From positions 1,178,001 through 1,242,000 of the forward strand of contig PVNU02004155.1 in assembly GCA_003013855.2 (NCBI GenBank): a DNA stretch of 64,000 nt, read 5' to 3'. The position numbers and the translations under genes were made by a program. How positions within the stretch are numbered: position 1 is the stretch's first letter; every line of letters begins with the position of its first letter. The stretch comes from Liriodendron chinense (taxonomy: Eukaryota > Streptophyta > Magnoliopsida > Magnoliales > Magnoliaceae). The notes beneath the pieces are model-generated. The model was not told the origin of the DNA and did no database searches. It was given only the letters and a program-made list of their open reading frames with translations. Below, piece by piece: positions 21,410-32,400 of this stretch.

Positions 21410-23732
21410 GAGGTAAGAGTAGATGGATGTGGTGGCTAGTGAAAGAAAAAGCTTGCATCAGCTTCTCCTATCTACTCGACCCAAGCATGTTACATACACG
21501 GAGTGTGTTTTCCTTCCCGAGCAAAGATCATACGCTTTATAGTGTCTCTATCACTTGGGTAGAGCCATCTCTCCATAGTACTACTATTAGCAATTTTTTA
21601 AAAACATGAAAGCATAATTCTTTTTTTGGATTTTTCTTTTTCTTTTTTCGATTTATCCTTACATAAATACAATCAACCATTAAAAAACACAAACAAAATG
21701 TTAGAATATTATCTTGAGTCTGTCCTCATGGATGATTTTTGCTTAAGGTTCTCTAATATATAAAGTCTCTCCCTGATTTATCCCAATGAGAGATGGAGAG
21801 CACAAAGCATTACACACACCTACTGCAGAGCTAGACGGATGAACCTAGAAAGTCGTCCACATGGTGAAGCCTAACGTTTTCACCTATAATTGATGGAAGG
21901 AGAGTGTGTATGTGTGTATAGATCTTCTCTCTCCTTCTCTTTCCTTTTCATTTGAAGGAGATGGGGTGACATCCAAGACCTCTCATACTTTCTCTCTTTG
22001 GAATAGGATCTATTTATAAAATGAGTAGGGCTTTAGAGAAATGTACCTATATAGTGCTCCTTACACTTCTAGACTTTAGTATACTCTACTTTATTAAAAG
22101 TCTACAATCCTCCTATCCATGTATCTAAATTGATCAAATCTCTCCACTCTTAGTGGCATCCAATCTTGATTATAATCTCATGCCAACCCAAGGAATGGAT
22201 CACAGGATCTCAACCATTTGATATCCAACGAGTTCAATAAAACTTTTTTAAAGGTTAAAACAAAATATTAAGGATTAAATATTTAATACTCTTTAAGTTT
22301 TGAGCTCAATTAGTAAGCCACTTGATGGATAATCCTATCGTTAAGATCTAAGCCACAAAAAAAGATTTTAGGTGAATCAATGAATCCCATGTTGGAGTAT
22401 GTGAGTTTCTGCTATATCATAATGCTTAAACCCAATTACACTTGTATCTCGAGAACTGATGTAACCCCGATAAGGTAGGCCAAAGGATAAAATATTGGGA
22501 CCAAGAAGTCCTAACATAATCTTGAGTCTAAGAATTAGTCAAAGCTAGTCCACGATCAGGTTGATCCATGGGTCTCCCAGATCAAAGATTTGATGCGATC
22601 TTTCAATACAAGTGTTCCTTGATGCCTACACTTAAGAACTTGTACGCATAGTGGACGCTCACGCTCCTATGTGAGGTAAAGCTATAGTAGGAGCTTGATG
22701 GCGGACACTGTCTATACCAACTCACCATTGCCATAAAAGATAACCATAAAATACGTTGATTGGTTGCCCAATACTGTTATAGTTGTCATAGACATTTAAG
22801 GTACTAAGATTTATAGTGCACAACTCTCTCTTAACCATCAACATTTATGACTAAACTCATCTTCCCCTAGGACAATTGAAGGAACTCCCTATAATTCATA
22901 TAATCATAAAAATTAAAGATTCCCATATATGAATTATGACGTCTAATGTATATACCATACATAAGTGGTCATGGAGATCCATGATTATAAATAACATTGG
23001 TTTTTCCGGGCACACAACACCATTAAATAACTGAACTAGCATTAATGGTTTATGTCTCAAAAACCATCTCTATCGGACAATCTTATCCATCCCATCAGTT
23101 ACATTGGAAGCAATGGCACAAAATAGAAATAGTTAATAGTAGGCAAATTGAAAGGGGGAAAAAACCAATGGTTAGGATTTTTCTAATAGTTTTGATTTTG
23201 GAAACACAAGCCATTTGTTATGGACATATGCTTCTACCATATTCTGATCCTTCCCGGGTATGAAAATATCAAATGCAGGCGTGGAAATTCAAAATCCTTT
23301 TGACAATACCAATGATCGAATTAAGGGAAGATGATCCAACCACCCCTTTTTTTCTGCCTAAGCATGGAAAATCCGAGCCGTGCAAAAGGTGGCCCCACCA
23401 TGAACATGACCTGGCATCAAAACCAGGCTGATTTGCTTATTATGTGGGCCAAACTTGTATGTGGAGCCAGTTCATGGAGTGGACTAGCCAAAAGTGGGCC
23501 ACATACAGGCACCTGGTGGAGCCCCTGGCCAAGTGATCCTGATGGGGGGGGCACCTTTTACACCTCTGAAATCCTACACATGTGACATGTTGGCAAGAGA
23601 TGGTATTGTATGCTAAGGTTCATGCAATGGTTGTATGTGATTGTTCCTCCTAAAAAACATCATTCTTTGAGGAAAAATTAAGGACTTGTAGAAAATTATA
23701 ATTTTCAACAGCAAATTGCTTCTAGAAAAGGA
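21410..23732. other. intergenic, no gene recognised
   Basis: AT-rich DNA with no supported coding region or RNA gene, and no clear terminal repeats. Confidence 0.4.
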
Positions 23733-23740
23733 TTTGTAGG

Positions 23741-24514
23741 TAGAGCTGGGCACAAACCAAGCTAGAAAGCTCAGCTCGGATTGGTTTGAAAAAGCTTGGC
23801 TTGGATTGGTTCGAATAGAAGTTCAAACCAAACCAAGCCTTGAAGTCAAGCTCGTTTGAAAAAACAAACCAAGCTCATACTAGGGCGGGCTCGCCTAGCT
23901 CGAAGCTTGGTTTGATTCAGCTTGATTCAACTCGTAGATCGTAAGCACATTGTTTCCTGTGGTGTGATCCACTTGAGCTTTAGATATGATTCCTTTTTGG
24001 GATCATGTCCTAAAATGATATGTAAAAATGGATGGACAACATGGATAATACATATACATAATGACGTGGATAATACATAATACATATACATAAATGCATA
24101 ATGTTTTTTTTTGCATTTGTAAAATTATGCTTGTGTACTTGTTTGGAAAAGGCTATTACATGTTTATTTTAAAGTTGCACTCTTCCTTTGGAGGATGTTA
24201 AACATCATGTGGTAAGATACTTTCTTATTTTTATTTTTATTTTTTGTTTTTTCTAACTTTTTAAATTCTTTTCTATTTAAACAAATAAACAAAAGAAAGA
24301 GCCGCCACCTATTCGAACTTAGCCCGACCTGGTTCAAAATTTTCGACCAGACCAATCCCAGCTCGAACTAGATTTTTCTGGAGCAAACCAAACTCGGGCC
24401 ACATGGGTCGGCCCGAAGCCCAAACTGGGTCGATCCACAAACTGAAGTGGCACAAGAACAAGCCAAACCAAACTGGGGCTAACTCGGCTCGGTCCGAATC
24501 ATTGCCCACATCTA
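23741..24514. mobile_element. hAT-like element with CAAGCTCG-type internal words
   Basis: The ends TAGAGCTGGGCA and TGCCCACATCTA form an inverted repeat, flanked by a perfect 8-bp target duplication TTTGTAGG (23733-23740 and 24515-24522), as expected of hAT elements. Both subterminal regions (about 200 bp each) are filled with variants of AACCAAGCTCG and GCTTGGTTTGA. The centre is AT-rich and non-coding. Confidence 0.85.
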
Positions 24515-24547
24515 TTTGTAGGTGACCATTTCTCAATTAATAAAAGG

Positions 24548-25446
24548 GATTTTTTTTTAATTATAAACTAGTACTTACTAATTGAGATTTTTTTTATTTT
24601 GGTCCCTTTATAATTGACTTTGAAATAAGGTACCTCAATAATTCAGGTTTCTTTACATCCTGGTACCTTCCATCATAAATAAATAAATAAAAAACACCTC
24701 TAGCGGTCATTTGTTTGGAGTGTTTTTTTTTTTTTTTTTTGTGTGTGTTGTAAATGACGAATATGCCTCTAACAGCAAGGCCTGATAAGAGGACTTGGAG
24801 GGAATTTGTTGACTCATTAACCATATAGTAAGTGCGTAGTTTGTTAAAAGGCATGGCAAGATTTTGCATTTGGGGCCCACCTGGTTTGGTTATCTAGACC
24901 ATTGATCCTATAAGGCCTATAGTGGATGGGACATGAGCCAATTGGAAGAACTGAACCCCTTCATCGGAGGGCTAAAAATAAGCAATTGTGGAAAATGTAG
25001 AAAATTAGTTCAAGTTGTGGAAAGATTATAATCCATCCATCAAAGGGCTAAGAAAAAATATTTGAGTTTTTCTAGCATTGTGATGGATGATATGCATGCT
25101 ACAAAAACTGTATAGGTTTCAATCAATGGCTCAAATTCTACCTTTTAAGCAGTGGGACCCACTTTAGATGGTTTACATGTTTGGAATGGTGCTCTAACTA
25201 ACTAATTAATTAATATCTAATGGACGGTTATGCTTGTTGTCATTTTATACACAAGGTCACTTTTGTCATTTACAAAAAAAACAACCATCATTTAAATTAT
25301 GGGACGTTAGAGAAATTTGATAGAAGGTACCAAGCCAAGAGAAACAAACATTAATCAAGTCACCTCGCCACAGTCAATTGAAAAAGGGACTGCAATGCAA
25401 TTACCCAATTAGTAGGGGGATAATTTATAATTAAAAAAAATCTCAA
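24548..25446. mobile_element. long-inverted-repeat element
   Basis: The left arm (about 24548-24690) and right arm (about 25310-25446) are imperfect reverse complements: both contain TTTTTTTTAATTATAAA, TACTAATTG, a CCCTTT..CAATTGACT segment and GGTACCTTC. The centre is non-coding. Exact ends and target duplication could not be fixed. Confidence 0.6.
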
Positions 25447-26028
25447 TAACAAATGGAGCCATTGTTTTAATGCAATGTTACTTCGTGAGGCTTGCCCCAG
25501 GCAGTTCATACACACTATCATATGTGCCAGCATGGCATAAGGGCATGAGATCTGAGCCATCCATCTCATGGGTCCCACAATATATGTATCCACTATCTCG
25601 GAAATCAGGCCAGTTTTCTAGTTAGATGATCCACAGTGCTAGAAGTAGTAGGATGGCTTAGAAAAAATTAGCCAATTTTATATATGGGAGCACTCCTATT
25701 GATCTGACTATCCCAGTTTTTGTGATGGGGTATCAAAACAATGTGACCTACTTGGTCGACGGCTTGGATCGATCTCATGCTAATGTGGCACGATTAGTAC
25801 ATATGGAGGCCTTACATGCCAGCCTGGATTTAGCAATGGTTCTCAATTCATTTCTAGGTGTAGATAAGGGGAGAGAAAAAAGAGAGAGATGGAGATATAG
25901 GGCGTGGTTGCACCCTATTGGAAGAGGGAAATATTTTCAATAGTGGGCTGCCCATTCTATTCTTTTTTTTACACTGGAATGAATTCTATCTCAATTTTGG
26001 ATTGTCATCTTAGTATGAGTTTGCGTAA

Positions 26029-26680
26029 GGCCCGTTTGGTTGCAGAATCCAGGTTCTAGATAAAAACGAGATTTCACTGTTGGAATCCAAAATTACAGAA
26101 ACTTGATAGGAAACCAAGTTCTATATGGAACTTGCTGTTTGGTTGAAAATTGTGTAATCTAGATTACGTTTCAACTGTTGCTTGTGGCATGGCCCTCTTG
26201 GGCTTTGGATCTGCTAGAGAACCTAACCCCTCGCCTATTATAGTCTCACAAGACAGATGGTTGGGTTGGATGGCAAATAAACATTATAGTGGGTCCTAGG
26301 AAGTTTTTTATAGTGGACGTTCAATTAACAATGTTTTCCTGTGGTGTGGTCCACTTGAGATTTAGATCTGCCTCATCTTTTGTCTAATGCCCTTAATTGA
26401 GCTTTCAAAAACGAATGGACCGTGTGGATATAAAACACATATGTCATAGATGCCCAACACATATATGGAGGTGGGTGACACCAACTTCCGTCACTTTTCC
26501 CCTCCGTAGAAATGGTGTAGGGAACCGTTTCCATTAATCCTGATTCCAGCCAAATTAAGCTTTCATGCGAAATCCTATTTGACTAGAACTTGTCACCAAA
26601 CATACTAGATAAAATCAGATTCTGTTGGAACCCTAATTTTAAGCTGGAAATGAGTTTCCAGGTGCCAACCAAACGGGCCC
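26029..26680. mobile_element. PIF/Harbinger-like MITE with TAA target duplication
   Basis: The ends GGCCCGTTTGGTTG and CAACCAAACGGGCCC are inverted repeats, and TAA flanks both sides (26026-26028 and 26681-26683). The corresponding position of the repeat copy near 29845 reads GTGTAATAGATGTACAAAG with a single TAA, so it is a related empty site that confirms both boundaries and duplication. Confidence 0.85.
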
Positions 26681-26779
26681 TAATAGAAGTACAAAGTGAA
26701 TTTATACAGTTGTCACGGTAGGCCCAACACCACTGTCCTTGTTATGTAGCTCTTAGTAGTGTCGCGACATATTACTTAT

Positions 26780-27282
26780 CAATGTTGTCAAATCGCATTA
26801 GCCATTAGCTTGGGCTGATCACTTATGTCATCGCATAATTGCATAAGGAATCACTCAAGCTTATGATTTTTTGTTTTTTTTTTAAATTAAAAAAATAGAA
26901 AAAGATCTAAAAAATTAAGAAAAACTATGTATAATTACTATAAGTGATTGGATTGGATTTATTTACCTATTTCATTATAATTTGACTATTAGGCCATCTA
27001 TATGTTGAGTTATATATATATATATATATATAATGTAATAATCAACCAGTACACGGAGAAAGAATTAATTATTAAAAACTACAATATAGAAATTGTGTTG
27101 ATAACTTGAATCTTGATGAGTTGATGCATACAATACAAGTTACAACTTATATATACAATTTATTACAATTTACAAGAAACTTGACTGTTGGTCATTATGC
27201 CATGGCATATTTCCTGCATGGCATATGCGACCATGGCATAAGCGATCTGAGCCATATTATGCGATTGCACATGACAAGAATG
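26780..27282. mobile_element. hAT-like element related to the one at 8054
   Basis: It begins CAATGTTGTCAAATCGCAT and ends GCGATTGCACATGACAAGAATG. Flanking octamers TTACTTAT (26772-26779) and TTACTTGT (27283-27290) differ at one base. The sister repeats at about 28237 and 29939 have the uninterrupted site TTACTTTCATGAAAG. GCATATGCGACC-type words occur near both ends. The centre is AT-rich and includes a (TA)n run at 27011-27032. Confidence 0.8.
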
Positions 27283-27560
27283 TTACTTGTATGAAAGAAA
27301 CAGTTACTTATTGTAGGTAAAATCTAAGTGATTTAAAGGCCTGTTTTAGGTGAATCTAAACTCTACACTTTTTCAAAATATCTTTCATTTAAAATGTCTT
27401 CTTATGCTGTTTAAAATTTCAAAATTCCTCTCCATCACATATGCCAGCATTGAATAATTAGGGCATGAGATATGACTGTCCATCACATGGGTCCCACGAT
27501 ACATGTCCACTATCCAGGAAATCATGGCAATGGTAGAAGTAGTTGGATGGCTTAGAAAAA

Positions 27561-27882
27561 TTACCCAAAGTTTTTTCATATATATGTCTATTTGTTTTGT
27601 ATATGGTAGCACTCCTATTGATCTGACCATCCCAATTTTGTGATGGGGTATCAAAACAATACTGTGACCCACCTGGTCAACAGCTAGGATCTCATTCTCA
27701 TGCGCTACTATTAGTACACAATTACCCAAAGTTTTTTCATATATATGTCTATTTGTTTTGTATATGGAAGCACTCCTATTGATCTAACCATCCCAATTTT
27801 GTGATGGGGTATCAAAACAATATTGTGACCCACCTGGTCAACAGCTAGGATCTCATTCTCATGTGCTACTATTAGTACACAT
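27561..27882. repeat. direct tandem duplication of 161 bp
   Basis: The segment starting TTACCCAAAGTTTTTTCATA is repeated with period 161 (27561 and 27722) and only a few differences. Both copies include GCACTCCTATTGATCT and GTGACCCACCTGGTCAACAG. The single-copy state is seen in the sister repeats. Confidence 0.9.
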
Positions 27883-28304
27883 GGTGGCCAGCATATATAT
27901 GAGATGCCTTACTGTATTTAGCAAGGTTCTCACTTCATTACTGTATTGTACAGATCAAGGAGAGAGAAAATAAAAGGAGAGAAATATGGAGGGAAACGGT
28001 GTGGTTGCACCTCAGGGAGAGGAAAATATTTTCAATGGTGGGAAAATATTTTCAATGGTGGGCTACCCGTTCTACAATATTATTTGTGTGACAACACTTG
28101 GATATTTTCTATTTCATTTTTGGATTGGCATCTTAGCATGAGTTGGGGTAGTATATGTAGAAAGTGGATTTATACATTTGTCATGGTATAGCCCACGAAG
28201 CCCTTGTTACATGACTCTTAGTATTGTCAAGGCTGGTTACTTTCATGAAAGAATCAATTACTTTTTGTAGGTAAAATCTCAGCGATTTAAAAGCTTATCA
28301 CGGG

Positions 28305-29168
28305 CAATGTTTGAATTATCTCTGATATTATCGAAATATTCCTAATATTGTCTCTATTTCTAGCTCAGCGATACCGATAACACTGGTAACGATACCGATA
28401 ACAATGATAGGATAAAAAATTCTAGGATTCAGTGATGTATTGCTAAATATCGTCAATGTATCGATATAGTTAATATTTTCAACTATGTAAATTACAGGCG
28501 TTACTTGTATTGCTAATGCATTGATACCACTGGTGTATCGCCAATATTTTCGACCGTGTAAATTCCAAGCATTGATTGTATTGTCAATGTATCTGCAATA
28601 TTTCAATAATATCGCCAATGTATCAATATCTCCAAAAAAATCTGTATATTAAAAAATTCCCATTTTATATATTTTATGGGCGCATATTTGTATGCAACGT
28701 TCAATTTGTCGACAATAATATTGATAATATCGCGATATTATCATTATCGTAACATGATGATATCAAGACCACAATCTTTCGTTTCTTTTTCAGTTGTCAA
28801 TGATTTAATGGGTAATATCATGTGTTGCCAATATTATGAAATATCAATGGATGTTTGGATGGAAGGTTAGAGGTTGGATGGATAGATGGGATGGATGAGA
28901 TGGTTGAACTGATTACTTACAACAGCACATGCTTTTAGGCCCTCACTAAATAGAAACCTATTATGTATGCATTCTTTTTGTAATTTTTTAATTCTTAAAT
29001 ATGCAAATATGTGTATTTTAGCATCTCCTAAAGTTTTACTAAAAAATTCCATTATTTTTCCTATTTTCCCCGCATTTCCGATTATCAGCGATATTATCAG
29101 TGATATCGATATTGTTTCCGGATCCCCAGCTAGCAAAACTTGTAGCGATACCAAAACTTCGTATACTG
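28305..29168. mobile_element. TATCG-rich hAT-like element with perfect 8-bp target duplication
   Basis: ATCACGGG flanks both sides (28297-28304 and 29169-29176). The left end is CAATGTTTGAATTATCTC, and the right end read in reverse is CAGTATACGAAGTTTTGGTA. The interior, 864 bp, is rich in TATCG, GATAATAT and CGATACCG words without coding capacity. The copy at 44948-45737 lies in the opposite orientation. Confidence 0.85.
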
Positions 29169-30120
29169 ATCACGGGTGAAATCTAAAAAATCTACATTGG
29201 AAAGCAAGCATATTTTTCAGTTTCCAAAATATCCCTAATTTCATATAAAATGTCTTCTTGTGCCCTTTAAATATTCAAAATTCGTCACCACCATATGTGC
29301 CAGCATGCCATAAGGGCGTGAGATATGAGTCATCTATTACATGGGTCTCATAATATGTATCCATTATTTGGGAAATCATGGCAATCCTCTAGTCAAATGG
29401 TCCACAATGTTAGTAGTCAGATGGCTTAGAAAAAATTACCCAAAGTTTATTCATTTGTCTTTTTTTTCTTTTTCTTTTTTTGTTCTTTTTGCATATGGTA
29501 GCACTCCTATTGATCCGACTATCCCAGTTTTTGTTATGGGTTATCAAAATAGTGTAACCTACTTGGTCAACGGCTTGGATCTCATGCTCATGTGCCACCA
29601 TCAGTGCATAAGGTTTCTTGCATATGAGATTCCTTACATTCGAGACCGGATTTAGCAAGGTTCTCACCACCAAGGGGAGATGAAAAAGGAGAGAGTTATG
29701 GAGGGAAGGGAGAGGAAAATATTTTCAATGGCCGACTACCTTTTTACTTATTTATTTATTTATTTATTTATTATTATTATTATTATTATTGTGACATACT
29801 CAAATGATTTCAATCTCATTTTTGGATTGGCATCTCAGCATGAGTTTGTGTAATAGATGTACAAAGTAGATTTACATATTTGTCCAGTGGCCCTACAAAG
29901 CCCTTGTTATATATATGGCTCTTAGTACTGTTGGGGCAGGTTACTTTCATGAAAGAATCAATTTCTTTTGCAGGTACAAATTAAGTTAAAGCCTATTTCC
30001 AGCGAAAGCTAAACTCTACGTGGAAAGCAAGAATATTTTTCTGTTACTAAATATCCCTGACTTCATTTAAAATGTCTTCTTTTGCCCTAAAAATATTCAA
30101 AATTCTACGCCCTTCATAAA

Positions 30121-30540
30121 CTATTTAGTTTATTAGGAAAAAGTGTTCCCAACACAGTATAAATGGTATAAATATGATGATGAAGGATAGGAATACATAA
30201 GTGAAGATCACTAGCTTAAAAACACAAAAACTCGACTGGAAACATACTCGAGTTGGCTGGACTAGAACACTCAAGCAAGTTTCTAAAAAACTCGTATGAT
30301 TTTTCTGAGTCTTTTTTGTTATCATTTAATATTGAAAATAATAAATAATATGTAGACAATGTCGCATTTTTTGCTGAGTCAAATTGAGTTTTATCGAGTT
30401 TTGCTGATTTATTCAAGTCAAGTTTTTCTCAGAGTATTGACTGAGTCATGACCAGATGGATTTTTTCTCAAGTCTTGGTGAAATTTGGCCGAGTCGTTTT
30501 GACTCTCGACCCAGGTGAGTCGTGTTGGGCTTTTCGCATT
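30121..30540. repeat. GAGTC/CTCGAG-rich repeat
   Basis: From about 30225 to 30525 the DNA is dominated by GAGTCG, CGAGTT and CTCGAC words (for example GAGTTTTATCGAGTTTTGCT, GGCCGAGTCGTTTTGACTCT). Similar tracts occur at about 35845-35930, 45746-46200, 46890-47035, 49605-49785 and 52745-53165. Ends resembling CATAGTTYxAAAA recur, suggesting a degraded non-autonomous element family, but target duplications are not clear. Confidence 0.5.
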
Positions 30541-30748
30541 TGTAAAACTATGGTGATAATATCTCCGATAAAATCAAAATAACCAGGCTATTAATTAGCC
30601 TACTTTTAATGAATGAATGTTCCTTATATGCTTCAATCCAAACATAAATGCCTATGATTCATTTCAAACGAATAAATATGCACTTTGGGTACTTGACATA
30701 CACATACATATAAAGGGAAAGGTGACAAAAGATACAAATCCAATCTTG

Positions 30749-30785
<37 letters not shown>

Positions 30786-30949
30786 CCATGATCATTGGAG
30801 GAAATGAGAGCTTGAAGCAACAAACACAACCAGGCCAAGCATAAGAAAATGGGTACATGAAATATTCAAGTATATAATACGCCCATGCACCATGGTGTGT
30901 CCTCAGAGACATTCCATGGCATGAAACGCTTATTGGTTTTGAGTGAATC
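30541..30949. other. 3' flank of the GRAS gene, with a (GA)n microsatellite
   Basis: Non-coding. A 32-bp (GA)n run lies at 30753-30784. On the - strand this region is downstream of the GRAS gene and should hold its 3' untranslated region and poly(A) site; no single poly(A) signal can be singled out. Confidence 0.5.
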
Positions 30950-32230
30950 CTAGGGTTTCCAAGCTGAAGCCCACACAACAACCTCCTCTTTCCACTTCAA
31001 ATAAAGCCCATGATCACCATTCATTTGGGCTGGCCCAATGGACCACCCTGATCTATACCTCTTAAGGAGCGCCTTCACGTCATCGATTACATCATCGCTG
31101 TACCGAGCCGGCGAGAAGGCTTCCTTGAGCCTTCCACACCATTGGATCCCTTTCTCCCTCACATCACACTCTCCACCACCTTCACCATCACAAGCTAGCA
31201 CACTAACTATACTCCTAGAGCACTCTCTCTCCAACATTAGCTTCTCATTGCTGGTGGCCACAAAGCTCTCCTCAAGCATTTCAAAGAACAAAGTATAAAA
31301 CCTCAGGCACTCCTCAAAGCACATCAAGAAATCTCCCCCAGAGCTGGTGAAGTCAGCTTCCTCCTCCACCACAGTCACCACCCGGGGCCCAATTGACCGA
31401 ATCATGTGGACCACCGATCCACGATCCTCAACATTGACATGTCGCAAGGCCCCGATGCAATTCACCGCGACCGCCTCATCATCCCGTATCCCCAGCTCCT
31501 CCTTGGTGAGCTCACTGAGCCGTGCTAACCCACTCACTACATGAAACTCGAACGGCACCCCCATCAACCTCGCGAATTTCACCATCCGTTGGCCTATTTC
31601 CCTCACAACGGATCCCGCCATGCCTGATGTCGCCACCACCGTTAGTCTCAATTGCGGGGTGTCGTCGTTCCTGGTGGCCAGGGCTTCTAGCAAGGTGGGC
31701 CACTGGGTGCAATATGTGTTACTAATATCAACTATATGTAACTTAGTCTCTCCTTCTAAGGCCTCCAAAATAGCCCCATTTGAGGCTACATGACCGAATG
31801 TTGTCCAAGGGCTTACCTCTTGGAATTTAAGTATCACCTTCCTTGCACACTCAAAGGAATGGCTCTTCTCTGCAATTGCTGTCATGGTCTTGTAGCATCG
31901 TTCGCCGGCCTCCGTCACCTTACAGAAGAGCGCTTGCAAGAAGTGGGCCGCCAGCTTCTGGTCACAGTCTCCGTACAGTGAAGCGAGCTCATTCAACATC
32001 CACAAGTGGTGGTGGATCCCAATAGAGTCCTTTTCAGACACCGCCTTCGCGCACTCTCGAAGAAGCCTAGCGGCCCATTTCCCGGTTGCACTGGGGTCGC
32101 TAGACTCCTCCGATGAGCTCGCCGATGCACCGTTGGATTGCGGTTGGATGGAGCTTTGATAGCTTTCTTGTGATTGTAGATTGGAGTAGAAGAAGTTGGA
32201 TGGCTTAGGCCTATAGAGGGTGGTGTCCAT
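30950..32230 (-). CDS. SHR: GRAS-family transcription regulator, SHORT-ROOT type
   Basis: A single uninterrupted frame of 426 residues from ATG at 32230 to TAG at 30950; an in-frame ATG at 32269 would add 13 residues. The full GRAS domain is visible: leucine-rich region I with LLRECAKAVSEKD (about 56-68) and GDCDQKLAAHFLQALFCK (87-104), the VHIID-equivalent LHIVDISNTYCTQWP (164-178), a PFYRE-like RFYTLFFEMLEESF (310-323), and a C-terminal SAW segment with WKEEVVVWASAWKP (413-426). WTTFGHVASNGAILEAL and the CTQWPTLLEALATRND region are characteristic of the SHR branch, not of SCARECROW or DELLA. SHR proteins move from stele to neighbouring cells and act with SCARECROW in root radial patterning and endodermis formation. 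This protein has a short N-terminal tail (about 50 residues), unlike Arabidopsis SHR with about 530 residues, so it may be an SHR-like paralogue. No introns, as usual for SHR. The assignment to GRAS/SHR is firm; orthology is inferred. Confidence 0.93.
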   Translation of the reverse strand: MDTTLYRPKPSNFFYSNLQSQESYQSSIQPQSNGASASSSEESSDPSATGKWAARLLRECAKAVSEKDSIGIHHHLWMLNELASLYGDCDQKLAAHFLQALFCKVTEAGERCYKTMTAIAEKSHSFECARKVILKFQEVSPWTTFGHVASNGAILEALEGETKLHIVDISNTYCTQWPTLLEALATRNDDTPQLRLTVVATSGMAGSVVREIGQRMVKFARLMGVPFEFHVVSGLARLSELTKEELGIRDDEAVAVNCIGALRHVNVEDRGSVVHMIRSIGPRVVTVVEEEADFTSSGGDFLMCFEECLRFYTLFFEMLEESFVATSNEKLMLERECSRSIVSVLACDGEGGGECDVREKGIQWCGRLKEAFSPARYSDDVIDDVKALLKRYRSGWSIGPAQMNGDHGLYLKWKEEVVVWASAWKP

Positions 32231-32400
32231 GTTAGGGGGGGAGACTCTTGGGCTTTTGGATACTAACAAGCTCTACTCCATGGTAATGGAGAGGAGAGAA
32301 AGAGAGGGGGAAGTCTTTGTGCAATACTACTACTTAATGAGACATGTATCCATTTAATGGGGAAATTGGCATAATATTCTATTTTTATTTTATTTTATAA
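32231..32400 (-). promoter_or_regulatory. putative 5' leader and TATA box of the GRAS gene
   Basis: On the - strand a TATAAAATA motif (32391-32399) lies about 160 bp before the chosen start codon. The leader between them includes a C/T-rich tract on the coding strand (32285-32315), which is GA-rich on the + strand and of the kind bound by plant GAGA-binding (BPC) factors. Transcription start is not visible in the sequence. Confidence 0.35.

Larger units (their letters stand above)
25447..30120. repeat. three copies of a roughly 0.9-kb repeat, each with nested insertions
   Basis: Copies start near 25500, 27420 and 29280. Each contains, in order, TATGTGCCAGCAT, CTCATGGGTCCCA, GGCTTAGAAAAAATTA, GCACTCCTATTGATCTGA, GGAAAATATTTTCAAT, CATCTTAGCATGAGTT and TTACTTTCATGAAAGAATCA. 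The first is split by a PIF-like MITE (26029-26680) and a hAT-like element (26780-27282); the sequence between copies two and three is split by a TATCG element (28305-29168). The second has an internal 161-bp duplication. No coding capacity is evident. The unit could be a non-autonomous transposon in tandem or an amplified intergenic segment. Confidence 0.75.

Noticed and set aside
31038..32025. Open frames on the + strand opposite the GRAS gene
   Set aside because: Shadows of the GC-richer GRAS coding region; they lack conserved domains.
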